Shown in pieces: positions 24,901 through 36,613 of a stretch of 64,000 nt of DNA. Source of the DNA: Antennarius striatus (taxonomy: Eukaryota; Chordata; Actinopteri; Lophiiformes; Antennariidae). A program made the translations under genes and the position numbers. Position 1 is the first letter of the stretch. The number at the start of each line of letters is the position of its first letter. A model generated the notes under the pieces. It did no database searches. It had not been told where the DNA came from and was given only the letters and a program-made list of their open reading frames with translations. The stretch covers positions 14,622,982 through 14,686,981 of the forward strand of contig NC_090781.1 of NCBI RefSeq assembly GCF_040054535.1, in the 5' to 3' direction.

Positions 24901-26414
24901 TTTCTTGAAGACCTCATGTGCCCAATGCTGACAGCCAGGTCTTCAGTTCCTTGTGTGTTGTCTGTCCCACTGCCTTGTCTTTCAGGGTAGCATCAAGATT
25001 TTCCCTAGGCTTTTCATAGGCTTCTCTGACACTGATGGAAGAAGGACTCCTTCCAAGATGCACTTGTCTTCCACTCTCCTCTTCCTCAGGACCAGGAACT
25101 TGGATATGTCTGGCTTGAACATCATTCTTGCCTATGTCATAAGCCTATCAGGTTCATATCGAAGCCAGCCATTCTCTATCACTAATGTTGATGCGACTGT
25201 CACATCATCCATGAAGGCTCAAATGTGTGAACTGGACAGGGGCCCCACCTAGCAACTGATGACAGGCATATTCTTCTCATGGGAAAACTTCTATGATTTT
25301 ATCTTCACTGGACCACTGTACATTATCAAACACACCCTGACAGATTCCTTGGATTGTCCTTTATCACATGGAACAACATGGTCACCGTTCCTGTGTGCTC
25401 AAAACAGCCTGATGTGTTTTCTGCACTGTAGAGTCTTCATATGAATTTCTCAAGAGGAATACTCTGTGTGACATTAGCACAAACCTCAAGAAAACATCTT
25501 GCCTTCCACACTAAGCAAGGAAATGGCCTAGAACTTTGGTATCCAGACACTTTCTGCATGCCTTGCCTGCTTGGCTACATTCCCCTTGCACATACTTGTT
25601 TATAATGTGCATTTATATACAGTATGTTTACTGTGTATTTTACTGCTTTATGTGATTTCAATTGCTCCTTGGGGACAAATAAAGTTTTTTGAATTGAATT
25701 GCATTGAATTGAATTCCCCCTCCAAAATAATACCCTGATGACTCTCCACAGCCTCTCTAAGAATCTTGGGCAATGTTTGTCCTCTTTAAATAGCACATAG
25801 GGAAAAACAAAATCAAAGTGTTATCAGGTGAGGATGTATGCTTCTGATGTGGTTTTGTTTTTATTTGTAGCTTTGAAAAGTAAAACACAGTTACACCTGG
25901 AAAAAGAACATGCTGAAGGTTTCTTGGAAGAAAAGGATGATATAGTTACCAGGGAAATGCAGCAAACAAAGAAGCCTGTTAAGATGCAGCAAAATTGTAA
26001 TCGGCGGGGTCTCACCACCATTTCCATGGAAGAACAAAGAGTCCTTCTCTCTTTGGATAGACTCAACCACCAACTTCTCTGTAAGCATTTTACTCAGATT
26101 ACATCTGACTTCATCATACCAGAACTGATTATTAGATTGTTGTCTACATCTCCAGATATATTGAAAGATTTCCATTTCAGTGCAGAATAAAACTATGACC
26201 TGTTACTTTTGCAGGTGTGCAAGACTGTATGGGAGTTAATAATGGCCTGGTACGTGATGGACCTTCTTTATGCATGAATGTCCATTCATTCTTTGCTCTC
26301 CTCAATACATTAGGTGACTGCTGAACATATTTTGTTAATAACATGCTATCCCTGCTTACAGACGAGGGATGTGAAAATCCAAAACCATCACAAGCACTGT
26401 GCATCCCCACCTAA
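18738..26414 (+). CDS. cep126: Centrosomal protein 126 (KIAA1377 family), about 12 coding exons
   Basis: Centrosome/basal-body protein needed in other vertebrates for microtubule organisation and ciliogenesis. Plus-strand exons read by phase: 18738-18808 (tentative), 18993-19112, 19472-19617, 19710-19821, 20007-20178, 20740-22369 (or to 22497), 23402-23535, 23796-23859, 24072-~24182 (donor unclear), 25871-26080, 26215-26313 and 26362-26414. The N-terminal coiled-coil carries GLEDERRRLSEEQKLSRARVR, then ERFQRAHLPPSQR, the most recognisable match to human CEP126. The large exon 6 is low-complexity and Ser/Gln-rich, with TPTDEEISLLWKDVRS near its end. The conserved C-terminal EEQRVLLSLDRLN is in the 25871 exon. 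The product would be about 900 aa (human ~1,117). Exon 1 and the last two exons are the least certain. Confidence 0.82.
18867..18927. repeat. (AT)n microsatellite in cep126 intron 1
   Basis: Uninterrupted AT repeat of about 60 bp between the tentative first exon and exon 2 of cep126. Confidence 0.97.
22785..23333. mobile_element. Non-autonomous hAT-like MITE (549 bp) in cep126 intron 6
   Basis: The left end CAGTGACGTGTGGTGAGG pairs with the right end, which reads inward as CAGTGACATGCGGTCAGG. The flanking octamers ATAACATG and ATAATATG differ at one base, consistent with an aged 8-bp hAT target duplication. The AT-rich interior has no coding capacity. Confidence 0.75.
24072..24340 (+). CDS. 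cep126: Candidate cep126 exon 9 with uncertain 3' end
   Basis: Follows an acceptor (CTCTGTTAAAG) and starts in the phase left by the 23796-23859 exon. The frame stays open for about 90 codons in a Ser/His-rich peptide until LINE-derived sequence begins near 24340. A donor in the right phase for the next exon is TTGG|GTGACTC at 24182/24183; AAG|GTGTCTG near 24333 is out of phase. The exon is either short (111 bp) or its natural donor was lost to the adjacent insertion. Confidence 0.5.
24318..25560 (-). mobile_element. Degenerate non-LTR retrotransposon reverse transcriptase fragment
   Basis: On the minus strand the catalytic motif FMDD (RT palm motif) is encoded at 25204-25215. It is followed downstream by KSLGK-like and PLWIYEV-like stretches and by KQVVLLDFTIPWE. 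These occur in that order in a fish LINE-type reverse transcriptase as I recall it. Many stops and frameshifts show it is dead. It lies within a cep126 intron, antisense to the gene. The left limit overlaps the end of the candidate exon 9 frame. Confidence 0.65.
25562..25722 (+). mobile_element. 3' tail of a plus-strand LINE
   Basis: Ends in CTTGGGGACAAATAAAG, then a TTGAATTGAATTG-type tail. This is the usual 3' terminus of a fish non-LTR retrotransposon. No coding part remains. Confidence 0.6.
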
Positions 26415-26894
26415 CAACTGCTCTGGATACAAGAAGAAAGAGTAATTTAAAGCTACTAACATCAGTGGTGGATGAGAATAATTGGAAGGTTTTACTGTCC
26501 ACTACATCTCCTTCAATGCTTCAATGCCACTGCTTGATTATTTTCCTGAAGATTACAGAGCAGAAAACATCTCAAAAATATCCAGGTCTGAAAAATCCAA
26601 AATAATGTTTGTGTGGATTTACTGCAGAAGAAGAGTTCCCTTGTGTTTGAATCACTTCATTTGATCCCAACTTAAATTTTGCCATTTACAATATGTTGAA
26701 GGTGCAAAGGGTGGAATTTGCAATTCAACAATGCCAACACTTCTCAGAGTTGGAAAAAAGAGACTTCTAAAGAAAAAAAGGCTAACTTGTGCTAATATTG
26801 GAGTCCATCTACAGTGAAATATTTTCTGAGCAATCTGAAGACAATGTAATAACCATGATAGAGCAAGTCCTGAGGGAGAAGTAATTGTGAGATA
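26415..26894. other. Probable cep126 3' flank, nothing further recognised
   Basis: Sequence after the predicted cep126 stop. Short open frames continue but show no conserved motif. It should contain the 3' UTR; no convincing poly(A) signal was singled out. Confidence 0.4.
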
Positions 26895-27060
26895 ATGGAT
26901 GGATGGATGGACGAACGGACGGACGGACAGACAGACAGATAGACTGCATACAACTTACTGCATACATTGAAGGATATCAGCTTCCTCAGGAAATAGAGTC
27001 TGCTCATCCCCCTCTTGTGTACTAAGAACAGTTAGTGAAAGCTGAACTCTGTAGTCTATA
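26895..27060 (-). mobile_element. LINE fragment with decayed tetranucleotide tail
   Basis: The minus strand encodes RLYFLRKLISFNV, the same peptide type as MYFLRRLASSNI in the larger LINE at 28883-29863. It then runs into a CCAT/CCGT/CTGT tetranucleotide tail (26895-26943). It is a heavily 5'-truncated relative of that LINE. Confidence 0.65.
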
Positions 27061-27954
27061 CCATACAGTTGAGACTTGCCTTCAAGGAGCTCTTCATCTC
27101 AACAGTGGGTGTCTTCATGCAGAATTGTGATTCAATATATAGGGAAAACAGTCAGAAAGAAAGATGCAGAGTAGCACCGCCACACCTGAAAGAAAAGGGC
27201 TTGGTTGCAAAACCAAATGCCTCATCCAGACAGAAAATTACAACCTTGAAAACTTTGATGAGGTGATGATATAGTGTATATATAGTATATATGCTCCTGT
27301 GATAGTCTGATCTCAGGAAACAGTAAAATGAGGTTTAACACTGTGTCCTTTGACAATTATGTTTATGGAAAAAAATATCTTGAAAATGTAAAAAAAAATT
27401 CTTCCTTTTGCTTTCACTTCAAAAAGGAAATGTAAATTTTTCCTATATAATATTTTAGTTTCAAAACGTGAAATCATTTGCTCATATTTATACATTTAAT
27501 GATAGTGGGGGGTTTTTTCAACCAAAAAAACCCATAAGTTCTGTTTTCCATAATATTTCATTGTAAATTCTAATAATCCTACTGCTATTATTATTTTAAA
27601 TATTGTCATTATTAAATACTGTGACATTTTTTGAGACGGGTATAATCAAGTGAAAATGTCAACCTACTGTATTTCAACCCCAGATCCAGCACTAAGCCAC
27701 AAATATGTCAAGTTGTTGTTGGCTGCAAAAACACCCCAAACATCTATTAACTCTTTTAGACTCACCCAGCACACTTTTTTTTTCATTGTTTGCAAGTAAG
27801 AATGTCCCAGAGGACTTTAAGGATTGAGATCTTGTAGTGATTGTTTTGCCCTAAGTTAATTTAGTGCTTTGTCAACAATATAGTAAGATTTCAAAATCTG
27901 TCATTGATAGAATGTAGTAATCTGACACATCATGTGCTCTACTTTATAGATTTT
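27061..27954. other. Spacer, no gene seen
   Basis: AT-rich sequence without recognisable exons. It could contain the decayed first exons of the duplicated cep126 copy that follows, but no match was convincing by eye. Confidence 0.35.
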
Positions 27955-28708
27955 GGTGAGGAGTATAGCAGTAACATCCTGAACCACTTGCAGCTGTCTG
28001 ATGTTTCTTTCAAACCAGCCAAAAGCAATTTTGCTGTAATCTGGTATTCTGAAAATATATGCATGTGGAGGATTACTGCCCCCCCCCCCCCTCGACCAAG
28101 ACTCCCACATTTTCCGAAGCCTCCCACTGTCAAGAACTTTCTGCTGTGGAGGCATCCAATGAACCGTCTCAGGAGCTAAGACTGTGATGCGAGAAGAGCC
28201 AAGAGAATCATATTTCAATGTCCAGAAAAAAACAGTGTTTGGCTGGTAGCATGCAATGATAGCATTGCCACAAACATTTCAACTGTTGTTCATTATATGG
28301 GATTTTCAAAATATTCCGATAGTACTTCTAAATTGATTTTGTTTGTCAGCTGAGTGACCATGGTTATTCTGTTCTTTAACTTATACATGCTAGTACTTAC
28401 CCTCACTTTTGATGATTTTAGGTATTGTATAAAAACATAAAAATTGGGGAGAAATAAAGACCAGAGTCCAAATGTTGACGGAAGGTTGTACTCAGTAAAA
28501 CGCTCATCTAGTAAATAAAGGAGAGTATTGGCATTCTTTATATTTGCACTCTTTATACTGGATGTGTTTGCATGTTAAGGACGTTAAAGAGTGTGTGTAT
28601 TGATTAGTTGATCTCAGTACAGACTGACACAGGCATGTATTTTACAAATTGCTAAAATTATCAGGTAAGCGAATTGCCTATTTCAGTATCTTGTTCTACA
28701 CAGATAGA

Positions 28709-28723
28709 CCACTAGAGGGCGGT
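28709..28723 (+). promoter_or_regulatory. CTCF-like motif
   Basis: CCACTAGAGGGCGGT fits the vertebrate CTCF core CCASYAGRKGGCRSY at all 15 positions by eye. It lies between the cep126 copies, facing yap1. Not proof of binding. Confidence 0.5.
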
Positions 28724-28882
28724 GTGACACAAGCCCTTTCCTGTAACTGAACTAAACCTTGTCTTGGCTGCTTTAGTGAGCAGTAACAGAAAAAAAGAAT
28801 GATTTGCAACGCAGAAGCTTAGTTCTAACTTTAATGGCATCTACCTCAATCAGTGACAACCAGTATAGAACAAATGTCTTTT

Positions 28883-28962
<80 letters not shown>

Positions 28963-29863
28963 CTTTATTAATCCCTGAGGAAATTGTACATATCCACTGC
29001 TCAGGCATTACATAACGAATAAATACTGGAAAAACGCCAGGAGAAAAAGAAACACTGACATCACAGGACATACCACAAGACATACATTACACTAACAGAC
29101 ACAAGCAGCATTAACAGGACATATACTAAACTATAACTAAAATAAAAACAGAATAAAGTTAAAATATAAACAGTATACAATTTAATTAAATCCATTCACA
29201 CACACACACCCCTTCCCCACTCCTCCTGAGAGAGTCATTGTACCCCCTGATGGCACGGGGCACGAAGGAGGACCTCAGCCTCTCTGTGGAGGCGCTGTGT
29301 GACAGCAGTCTGCCGCTGAAGGTGCTTCTCTGCTGGGTGAAGGTGGTGTGTAGGGGGTGCCTGGTGTTGTTCATGATAGCCTTAATTTTAGACATGGTCC
29401 TGCTCCCCAGAACTGTCTCCACAGAGTCCAGGCTCAGACCGACCACTGAGCCCGCTCTGCGGATGAGTCTGTTCAGACGGTCCATATCTCTTTTCCTGGC
29501 CCCCCCACCCCAACACACAATGGCTTATGACAGCACACTGGACTGATAGAACATGAGATGGAGCTTAGGACAGATGTTGGAGGAGGCCAGCCTCCTCAGG
29601 AAGTACATCCTGCTCTGCCCCTTCTTGTACACACAGTCTGAGTTGAGTGACCAGTCCAGTCTGCTGTCTAGCTGCAGTCCCAGGTACTTATAGTTTCCTA
29701 CCACCTCCACCTCACTGCCCTCCATGATCACTGGCTGTGGAGAGGGAGGTGCCCGTCGGAAATCCAGCACCATCTCCTTCGTCTTGGAGACATTGAGCTG
29801 GAGCTGGTTCTGTTGGCACCACTCCACGAAGTCAGCCACCAATTCCCTGTACTGGTCAGCCAC
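28883..29863 (-). mobile_element. 5'-truncated non-LTR retrotransposon (CR1/L2/Rex-like)
   Basis: The minus strand encodes the C-terminal end of a reverse-transcriptase polyprotein: QLQLNVSKTKEMVLDFRR, VGNYKYLGLQLDSRLDWS, then SIVLCWGG-type and RLNRLIRRAGSVVG segments. One frameshift/stop separates the two ORF pieces near 29520. The 3' end reads GGGATTAATAAAGTA followed by a (TATC)n tail (28883-28962), the standard end of this fish LINE. The 5' edge shows a 15-bp inverted repeat. Confidence 0.85.
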
Positions 29864-29940
29864 CAGTACAGGGAATTGTGTTATATGCCCTGTACGCCCT
29901 GTATGCCCTGTTATATGTTATATTTGGTGTGTTATATGTG

Positions 29941-30262
29941 ATTAGCGCTGCTGCCTCACAACACGGCGGACCCGGGTTCGAGTCCCGCCTTGTGCGGAGT
30001 TCGCATGCTCTCCCCGTGTCTGCGTGGGTTCTCTCCGGGTTCTCCGGCTTCCTCCCACCTCCAAAGGCATGCGCTTCAGGTTTATTGGCCGTTCCAAATT
30101 ACCCGTAGGAATGAGTGTGTGTGTGAGTGCATGGTTGTATGTCTTTGTGTGTGGCTCCGTGGTTTACTGGCGTCGTGCCCGGAGTGTCCCCCGCCTCACG
30201 CTCTATGCCGCCAAGATAGGCTCTGGCTCCCCGTGACCCCCTGCGGCGGATACAGCAGTGGT
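29941..30262 (+). mobile_element. Fish SINE-like element with tRNA-like promoter (copy 1)
   Basis: Begins AGCGCTGCTGCCTCACAACA with a B-box-like GGGTTCGAGTCCC, then CTCTCCCCGTGTCTGCGTGGG and CTTCCTCCCACCTCCAAAGG. It ends with a CGCCAAGATAGGCTCTGGCTCCCCGTGACC-type block (given in part). The same ordered blocks occur at 40414-40740. Very common class in fish genomes. Confidence 0.7.
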
Positions 30263-30436
30263 AATCTGAAGATGACTGACAATGTTCTTCCCTTGTAAAT
30301 AGTATCAGGATAATGTGCTTCTCCCCATGATGTGTGCATATTACACACAAAATATTCTAGTGCCATTCCAAAAAGGTTAGGTGAAGTTATAAAACACAGC
30401 TACATTTTCACAGATATGTCCACGTTAGGTCAGAAT

Positions 30437-30720
30437 GAGAGAGAGAGAGAAAGAGAGAGAGAGAGATTTTGATTTGATTTTGATTTTTAACATCATATTT
30501 ATTCATAAAAGTCAAATTAAAAAATAATCGCGTTGACACAAAATCCAAAAGACATTCATGTAAGGAGGATTCTCAATAATACTGTGCATGTTCTGAACAA
30601 AGAAACATGTAACCTTTTAACATAGAGAAAGATTACAGTTTGTAGTATTTTTAATAAATATCACAATGACAACAACAATAACAATAATACTTATAAATAA
30701 TACTAACAATAATAATGATA
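30437..30720 (-). mobile_element. Interspersed repeat, copy 2 (inverted) with GA-repeat edge
   Basis: From 30468 the sequence is the reverse complement of 18150-18317: GATTGATTTGA-like tail, ATTCATAAAAGTCAAATT, GTTGACACAAAATCCAAAAG and TTCTGAACAAAGAAACATGT. A (GA)n stretch at 30437-30467 mirrors the (CT)n stretch at 18333. The AT-rich continuation to about 30720 has ATAATAACA motifs. Confidence 0.7.
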
Positions 30721-31860
30721 ATGGTAATAGTAATGATAATGTTGGCCAATAGAATCAAGGACCAGCACTGACAAAAATTTTCAGAAAAAAATCCCCAAAA
30801 ATTTAAAACTGAGGTTGTGCCTAGTCAGCTCACAGCTCAATTGTGTAATTTAGCTAGAAAACGTTGTAAATATTGATTTAATTGTGGTAAGTCATTCTCA
30901 ATTACTGTAGTTTCATTTTCTATTTTAGGCTTATGCTGCACAGGATTTAGCTGTTAACACATGCTTGAAGTTGTAATTCAATGTCTTAAGAAAGTTCACA
31001 AATATTTTTTAATGCTTTGTTCAAAAGTGTCTGTAAGTGCCTCCTTGAATAAACATAAGTGGACAGCTACCAACCAATAACAATGGAATTTCAACCTCAC
31101 TTGAAGGCTGCAAATCTCTATACTCCAGTATGGTCTATCTAGTTTCTTTTGACAAATAAAATCCAATCCTTCACTCAAGTCAAAGAGTTTGAGTGCAGTG
31201 GTGGACTTTTGGTGGCATGTTGCATATTTCATTCAGTCATATACATTTTCTAAAACATGTTGGATGGGTGGGATGACACAGCCACCAAAATATAGTCTAG
31301 ACCAGAGTCTTAAAGCCAAGAAAAACGTACCTTGAGCCATTACCTTGGTAGAATCATTCACAGCATTTTATACAGATAAACTGTATCCCAAACATCTATA
31401 CAATGTCTTTTGATTGACTTCATGTGTCAAATGTGAAAATAAACCCACAACATCCAATGAAATGACAAGAGAATAAAAAACAAAACTTAAATAGAGTTCA
31501 CATTAAGTTTAAGAAATAAATTCTGTAAAGGTAAGCTTCAAAATATTTTATTTTACAAAATTCAAGTGTTTATGTAGAAAAATTAAAACGTTTCATGGTA
31601 CATCAACAGCGTCTGTAATATTTCTTTCTCACTTCTCCCTATGACTTCAACAAACTAACTGTATTCCACCCCAATTTATATGGAAACTGCAATTTTTTTC
31701 AATATTTTCTAACCATCACTTTGACTACCACATTTCAGGACAGTCACACCCAATGATATCATTGCTACAAATGAAGCTAATCTCAACAACACCGTTCCCC
31801 CAAAGTAAATTATTGTCTTAAACAATAGTACAGATAACATCTGTTACAATTTGGAAAAAT
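30721..31860. other. Non-coding spacer inside the cep126 duplicate
   Basis: AT-rich and without recognised exons. It lies where the intron upstream of the duplicate exon 6 would be. Confidence 0.4.
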
Positions 31861-32815
31861 AACAAGATGAATAAACAAGAAAAGAAATCTGCAATCATCT
31901 AAGCAAGAGTTTACTGCTTCCATAAACAACCTCAATAAGGTTTCTCCAGAGCTCAAAAGCCAGTTAATACAAAATCACACGCACACTTGTATAACATTCA
32001 AGCCTTTACTCTTAAGTGTCCTTAGAAAGGACATGTAGGAAAGGAAATGTATTCAATACATCATGTAAGATTTGAAAATGAAATCCTAATAAAGTAGTTA
32101 TAAGCACATGTCAGGCAATTAAAAATCTGTGTGACATAGGACATTCGAATTTTATCAGGGATAGTGTTGAATTGAACACAGCAAAAACAATACTGTCAAA
32201 AAGAAGCTGCTTTGGTTTTAATGAAGAACATAAGAAAGATGAGGACAAAAAACAGGACATGATAACACATGGAATTTTTTTCATCTCTATAATGACAGCT
32301 CTACAGTAACAGCCCAGAGGACCACCAGCAAAGTCTCACTACAGTCACATGCTTCCAAACCTGGACACAACAGAACCTTTACAGCATCCACTGGTAGTCA
32401 CTTTACAAAACAGGCAACAGCAGATGTTAGGGTTCAAGTCAGTTTTCCCTAGGAATGAGTAGAAGAGGTCAAGGTGCCATGCAGTAGCAACAGGACTGAT
32501 GGCCTCTAGGTCCCTCAGAGGGAAGCATTCTGTCAGAGCTGGAGCTGGTCCTGTTTCACTGCACACTAGTAGAGGCACTCTGACATAAACTCAATCTGCC
32601 ACTGAGATGACTCAGATTACTAAAACCCAAGGGAAGATTATGGGAAGACCTTAACTCCAAGCAAACTTCAATGGAAAGAATTGCATATGAATAACTTACT
32701 TAGACTTCAAATGGCATCTATCATTTTGGTGCCTAAACAAGCTCTGGGAGTAGAGCAGGCTGTACACAAGGATAACTCCTTTTTTTCACCTGGCCCACAT
32801 GTGATCAAACACACT
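31861..32815 (+). pseudogene. Exon-6 block of the cep126 duplicate
   Basis: Corresponds to roughly 21000-22190 of the parent exon. Landmarks are TCCATAAACAACCTCAATAAGG, AACATTCAAG, ATCAGGGATAGTGTTGA, CACCAGCAAAGTCTCACTAC and GTCAAGGTGCCATGCAG. Small deletions, frameshifts and C-to-T stops are spread through it, so no long protein can be made. It is the best-preserved part of the duplicate. Confidence 0.85.
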
Positions 32816-33703
32816 TTATACAGTAATTGTGCATTGTGCTTTTGCAAAAAAGTGAAGTCGTTTGTTTACATCTTCAAAAATATTCAGAGCATTGCCTTTT
32901 TGAAAAGATACTTATGTACACAGATCAGTAAATACATTTGAAAACACCCTGGAATACGTGCAATAAGTAGTTGGAAGTTTAACAGTTCAGTTCAGCTCAG
33001 AACTGATGAGGCCTCTTAGGTTTGTCTTCAACCAACCTAAAGCAAATCCACTTGTTTCTTTTTGGCTCTTCCTGATTTACTTCGACCTGGATCACTGAGA
33101 ACCTACACAGACATTAGTAAAACCAGCAGATTCACCAGCTCTAACATATTTTACAAGATTACACTCTGGATACCCATTTTCAAAGATTTGCATTTGCAGG
33201 CTCACAAAAAGTAAATGCTGTGTAAATGAACAGCCCAACTTGCACACCGAGAATGAAAATACATTTTATTTTGTACTGTAGTAATGGCATATATTCTGTC
33301 ATGAATAAAACAAACGGAGCTTATAGTAGAGGGTGTGGAGAGGAAGTTGTGAGGAAACCCAGCACAGAGGAGCTACGTATAACCTCCTGGCTCAGGGCAC
33401 AATAGATTTCATTAACCCTCTTTGATAAGTGCATGCAGTTTTCCTGCTGGGAGGTAGAATGAAAGCAATTACCAAAAGATTAGTGAATGGGTGTGGTTAT
33501 AAACTTGTTGAATCAGTTCTTAAATCAGCTTCAGACTATCCTTACTGTTTGTGACGTGACTGTTGAAACAAAATTTTCGAGATGTACCTAAATATATATG
33601 TTTGACTAAATTATCTTTGTGTCTACATTGCTGCAAACACTGTAAATACTAACAATAAATGGTAAAATAAGTTGTTAAGAAACATGCTTTACTACTAAAT
33701 ATA

Positions 33704-33790
33704 TTAATATCTATCTATCTATCTATCTATCTTACGGTCGGTCCGTCCATCCGTCCATCCGTCCATCTGCCCATCCATCCACCCATCCGT
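33704..33790. repeat. Decayed (TATC)/(CCAT/CCGT)n tetranucleotide repeat
   Basis: TATC copies grade into CCAT and CCGT copies. The pattern mirrors the tail at 26895-26943 on the other strand, suggesting another LINE tail whose body is gone. Confidence 0.8.
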
Positions 33791-35807
33791 CATGACCTAG
33801 TTCCTGTTTAATATTCTGAAGGCCTCAATAATCTTGGGACTAATTTTAAAGTACAGTACTGATATTTTAACTCAATACCATTTAAATACATTTATCAGTT
33901 TTATAGACATGACAACTTTAACCAATCACCACCTCCATGTTTTACAAATAAATAAATAGAGAATAACATTGAAAGTAATGTAGAAACTGTAACAATGTAT
34001 ACATCTGGGCAACACCTGGCTGATGTACAGTATATGTAAGTGCGTCTTGGAATAAGGGGACATCATGACTTCCATGGAAACATAATTTAACTAACTGATC
34101 TGATAGTTGTCTATGTGTGTGCTGGGTTTAGTCTCCTATTACTATAGATTTACCTAGCAGAGTATATTTCTTGTCCATGAAGCTGGGTTAGCTTTTGTTG
34201 GCCCTATACTATTACGCAGACAAGTCCCTATGAAAGTTATCACTTAATTTTACAAAGTAAAATGGATCCTTATTTATTTTTAACACTATCGTACTAGGAA
34301 TTTATTTTATGTACAGTAATAGGTCATTTTTCTAAAATAATTCATTTTAAGGCCACATAGCCTCAAACACTGGTAGTTTCGGTGTGATTCATCATCTGTA
34401 ACAGTCAGCAATTGATCTGGGGACCGGATACAGTTTATGGAAGTTTTGAAACAAAGGTGTGTGTCTCTTTCTTTGATGATTAAAGGATGATTAAGTCTTG
34501 TGCTGCAGACTCGACCTACTGGCTCAACAAGGTGACTCCCTGCCTCCAGCCTGCTGCAATTGCATCAACCCAAACTTTTCTCTTGCTTTAGGTTCAATTT
34601 CATTTGATACATTAGATCATTAGATCATCATTCCTAAGTCATAAAAAAATCAAATACATGTTTATCTCCATAGGTGCTTCTGGGCAAAAAGCAGCAGGAA
34701 TTGATGTGATTGAAGTAGCCCCTCCTTCCCCAGCATGTCAGGTTTTGCCCCTCAGTCAGCCTGTTAGGACTTGCTTTGAGTCCATGTTTTAAAGGTAGAG
34801 GAAGCCCAACTTTCTTTTAAGAATAAGACTCTAACTTGTGGAGAAACTATATTGGTATGGATTTACTGTATATGTTTTTGAATGTTTGAATGAAGTGGTG
34901 CAAACAAGGATGGAACAGCAATGTCTCAAGCTTATGTCCTTGTTATCTTACACCACAACTGCACATAGACATGAACATAGAAAATATTCCTTAGTTAAGT
35001 GTACAATGATGTCTGCAGTATCAGACATAATTTGAGGAGTATTCTGCAAAGAGACACAGAACAAATATTGATGCCACTTCTACAGTGTCACTTTTAAACC
35101 AATGGGTAAAAAGTCAAAAGAAAACTAACTAAATAGGTCAACGACAGTAACGTACAGTACATAGTAGTTCCTTAAAAAAAAAGGACTGAGAATGAATGCC
35201 ACCCGTGATGAACCTATCATAGTGAATGATGATCCATTTGATTGTGTTGACAACTTTGTTCACTCACTTTAGTGACCGTGACAGCAGGGACAAGCCAGGA
35301 CAAAAAGACCTCAGAGCATGGTTTTGGAAATCGTGTGTTGCATTTGCAAAACTTCATCCCATCTGGAAGTCAAAACAGTATAGCTTAAAAACAAACAGCA
35401 CTGTCAAGCATGGTGTCTTGTGTGGATCTAAATGCTGACACACTGTAAAAAGTTACATGAATAAAATGATGACACACCACAGTGAATGTCTGTGAAACGT
35501 GTTTTGCATTTTCCTGTCTGAAAACATCTTAAATGATGAAGTGTGCTGGAAGAGTAAAAGCCAGAGACATAGGATCTCAGGGACACATACCATGGCTTGG
35601 TCAGAACATGCCTAAAACAGTACTGAGACATACAGTACAGTCTGGAAAACGAAGCTTGGCCCAAAACAACCTGGTGGGGAACCTGCGACAGCCAAGATGA
35701 AAGAACTAGATGAGATTCTGGGTAAGGCTCAACATATGGCCCAAGACAGTCTCGGATGGACAAAGCTTATTGATACCTTCTGCCCCACCATGGAAGCACA
35801 AGATGAA

Positions 35808-35810
<3 letters not shown>

Positions 35811-35901
<91 letters not shown>
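35811..35901. repeat. (AT)n microsatellite
   Basis: Roughly 45 uninterrupted AT units. Confidence 0.98.
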
Positions 35902-35902
<1 letters not shown>

Positions 35903-36598
35903 CTGATTAAATGATTTGTTGTCTTCATGTTTGTATATGCAGCAGATTGGGTTGCTGTTATTCTTTAAAAAAGCTGCATCCTGTTCATTAATCCACCTTT
36001 CATTGCAGAAGCAAAAATAAACAAGTAATACTAGTACATTTTCATCTCCACAGAGTATCCGCACACCCATTGGCCAAACTTTAGAAAACTCTTCTGCTGA
36101 AAGTGTCTATCTTGAATATTCAAAGTTATTACATTGTTATATTGTGTGTAATTTAAGCTTTAACTAATGCAACACCTATACATTCAATAGCAAAGGGCAA
36201 TAAAGCCAGACATTTCCATAAACATTAGCTCAAGCTTGTGCTTGGGTCCATTGTAGACCTATATTTCACAGCTATCTCATCAGTATAACTAAGTGGCATG
36301 CTTCATTACAGTTAATGTAAATTGCAACGAATATATGTCTTTCACTGGCTCAGTTTCTGGACAACTGAATATCTACCCAGCTGCAATTGTGTGGATATTA
36401 GTTTGCAGCTGTTAAACAATACTGCAAGTACAGACAGTATGGAAATAAATTGTAATTTTAAATAATCCTTGTTTTTGTTGTTGCTCCATCATAATCAATT
36501 CATATATTTGACATTGTACTTAATTAAAACGTTTTGAAGTCAGACATAAACATTCTATATGTAATAAAGATAATAACCTACTGTATGTGCCTAATAAG

Positions 36599-36613
36599 AC
36601 TGTAGGGGGCACT
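36599..36613 (+). promoter_or_regulatory. CTCF-like motif
   Basis: ACTGTAGGGGGCACT matches the CTCF core at 13 of 15 positions by eye, in the same orientation as the motif at 28709. Motif only. Confidence 0.35.

Larger units (their letters stand above)
27955..33440 (+). pseudogene. cep126: Partial tandem duplicate of cep126, decayed
   Basis: Collinear blocks resemble cep126 exons. 27955-28030 is exon-4-like (DFGEEYSSNILNHLQ against DF...DALNHIQ). 28085-28180 is exon-5-like (CGAAGCCTCCC and TTTCTGCTGTGGAG shared). 31861-32815 is exon-6-like with long near-identical stretches. 33343-33440 is exon-7-like, including sequence past the donor (GTGCATGCAGTTTTCCT against AATGCTTGCAATTTTCT). Same strand and order as the parent. 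The exon-6 block has stops, for example CCC TAG GAA TGA at 32447-32458 where the parent reads CCC CAG GAA CGA. Introns are partly preserved, so this is a DNA-level tandem duplication and not a processed copy. Later repeats were inserted between the exon-5 and exon-6 blocks. Confidence 0.8.
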
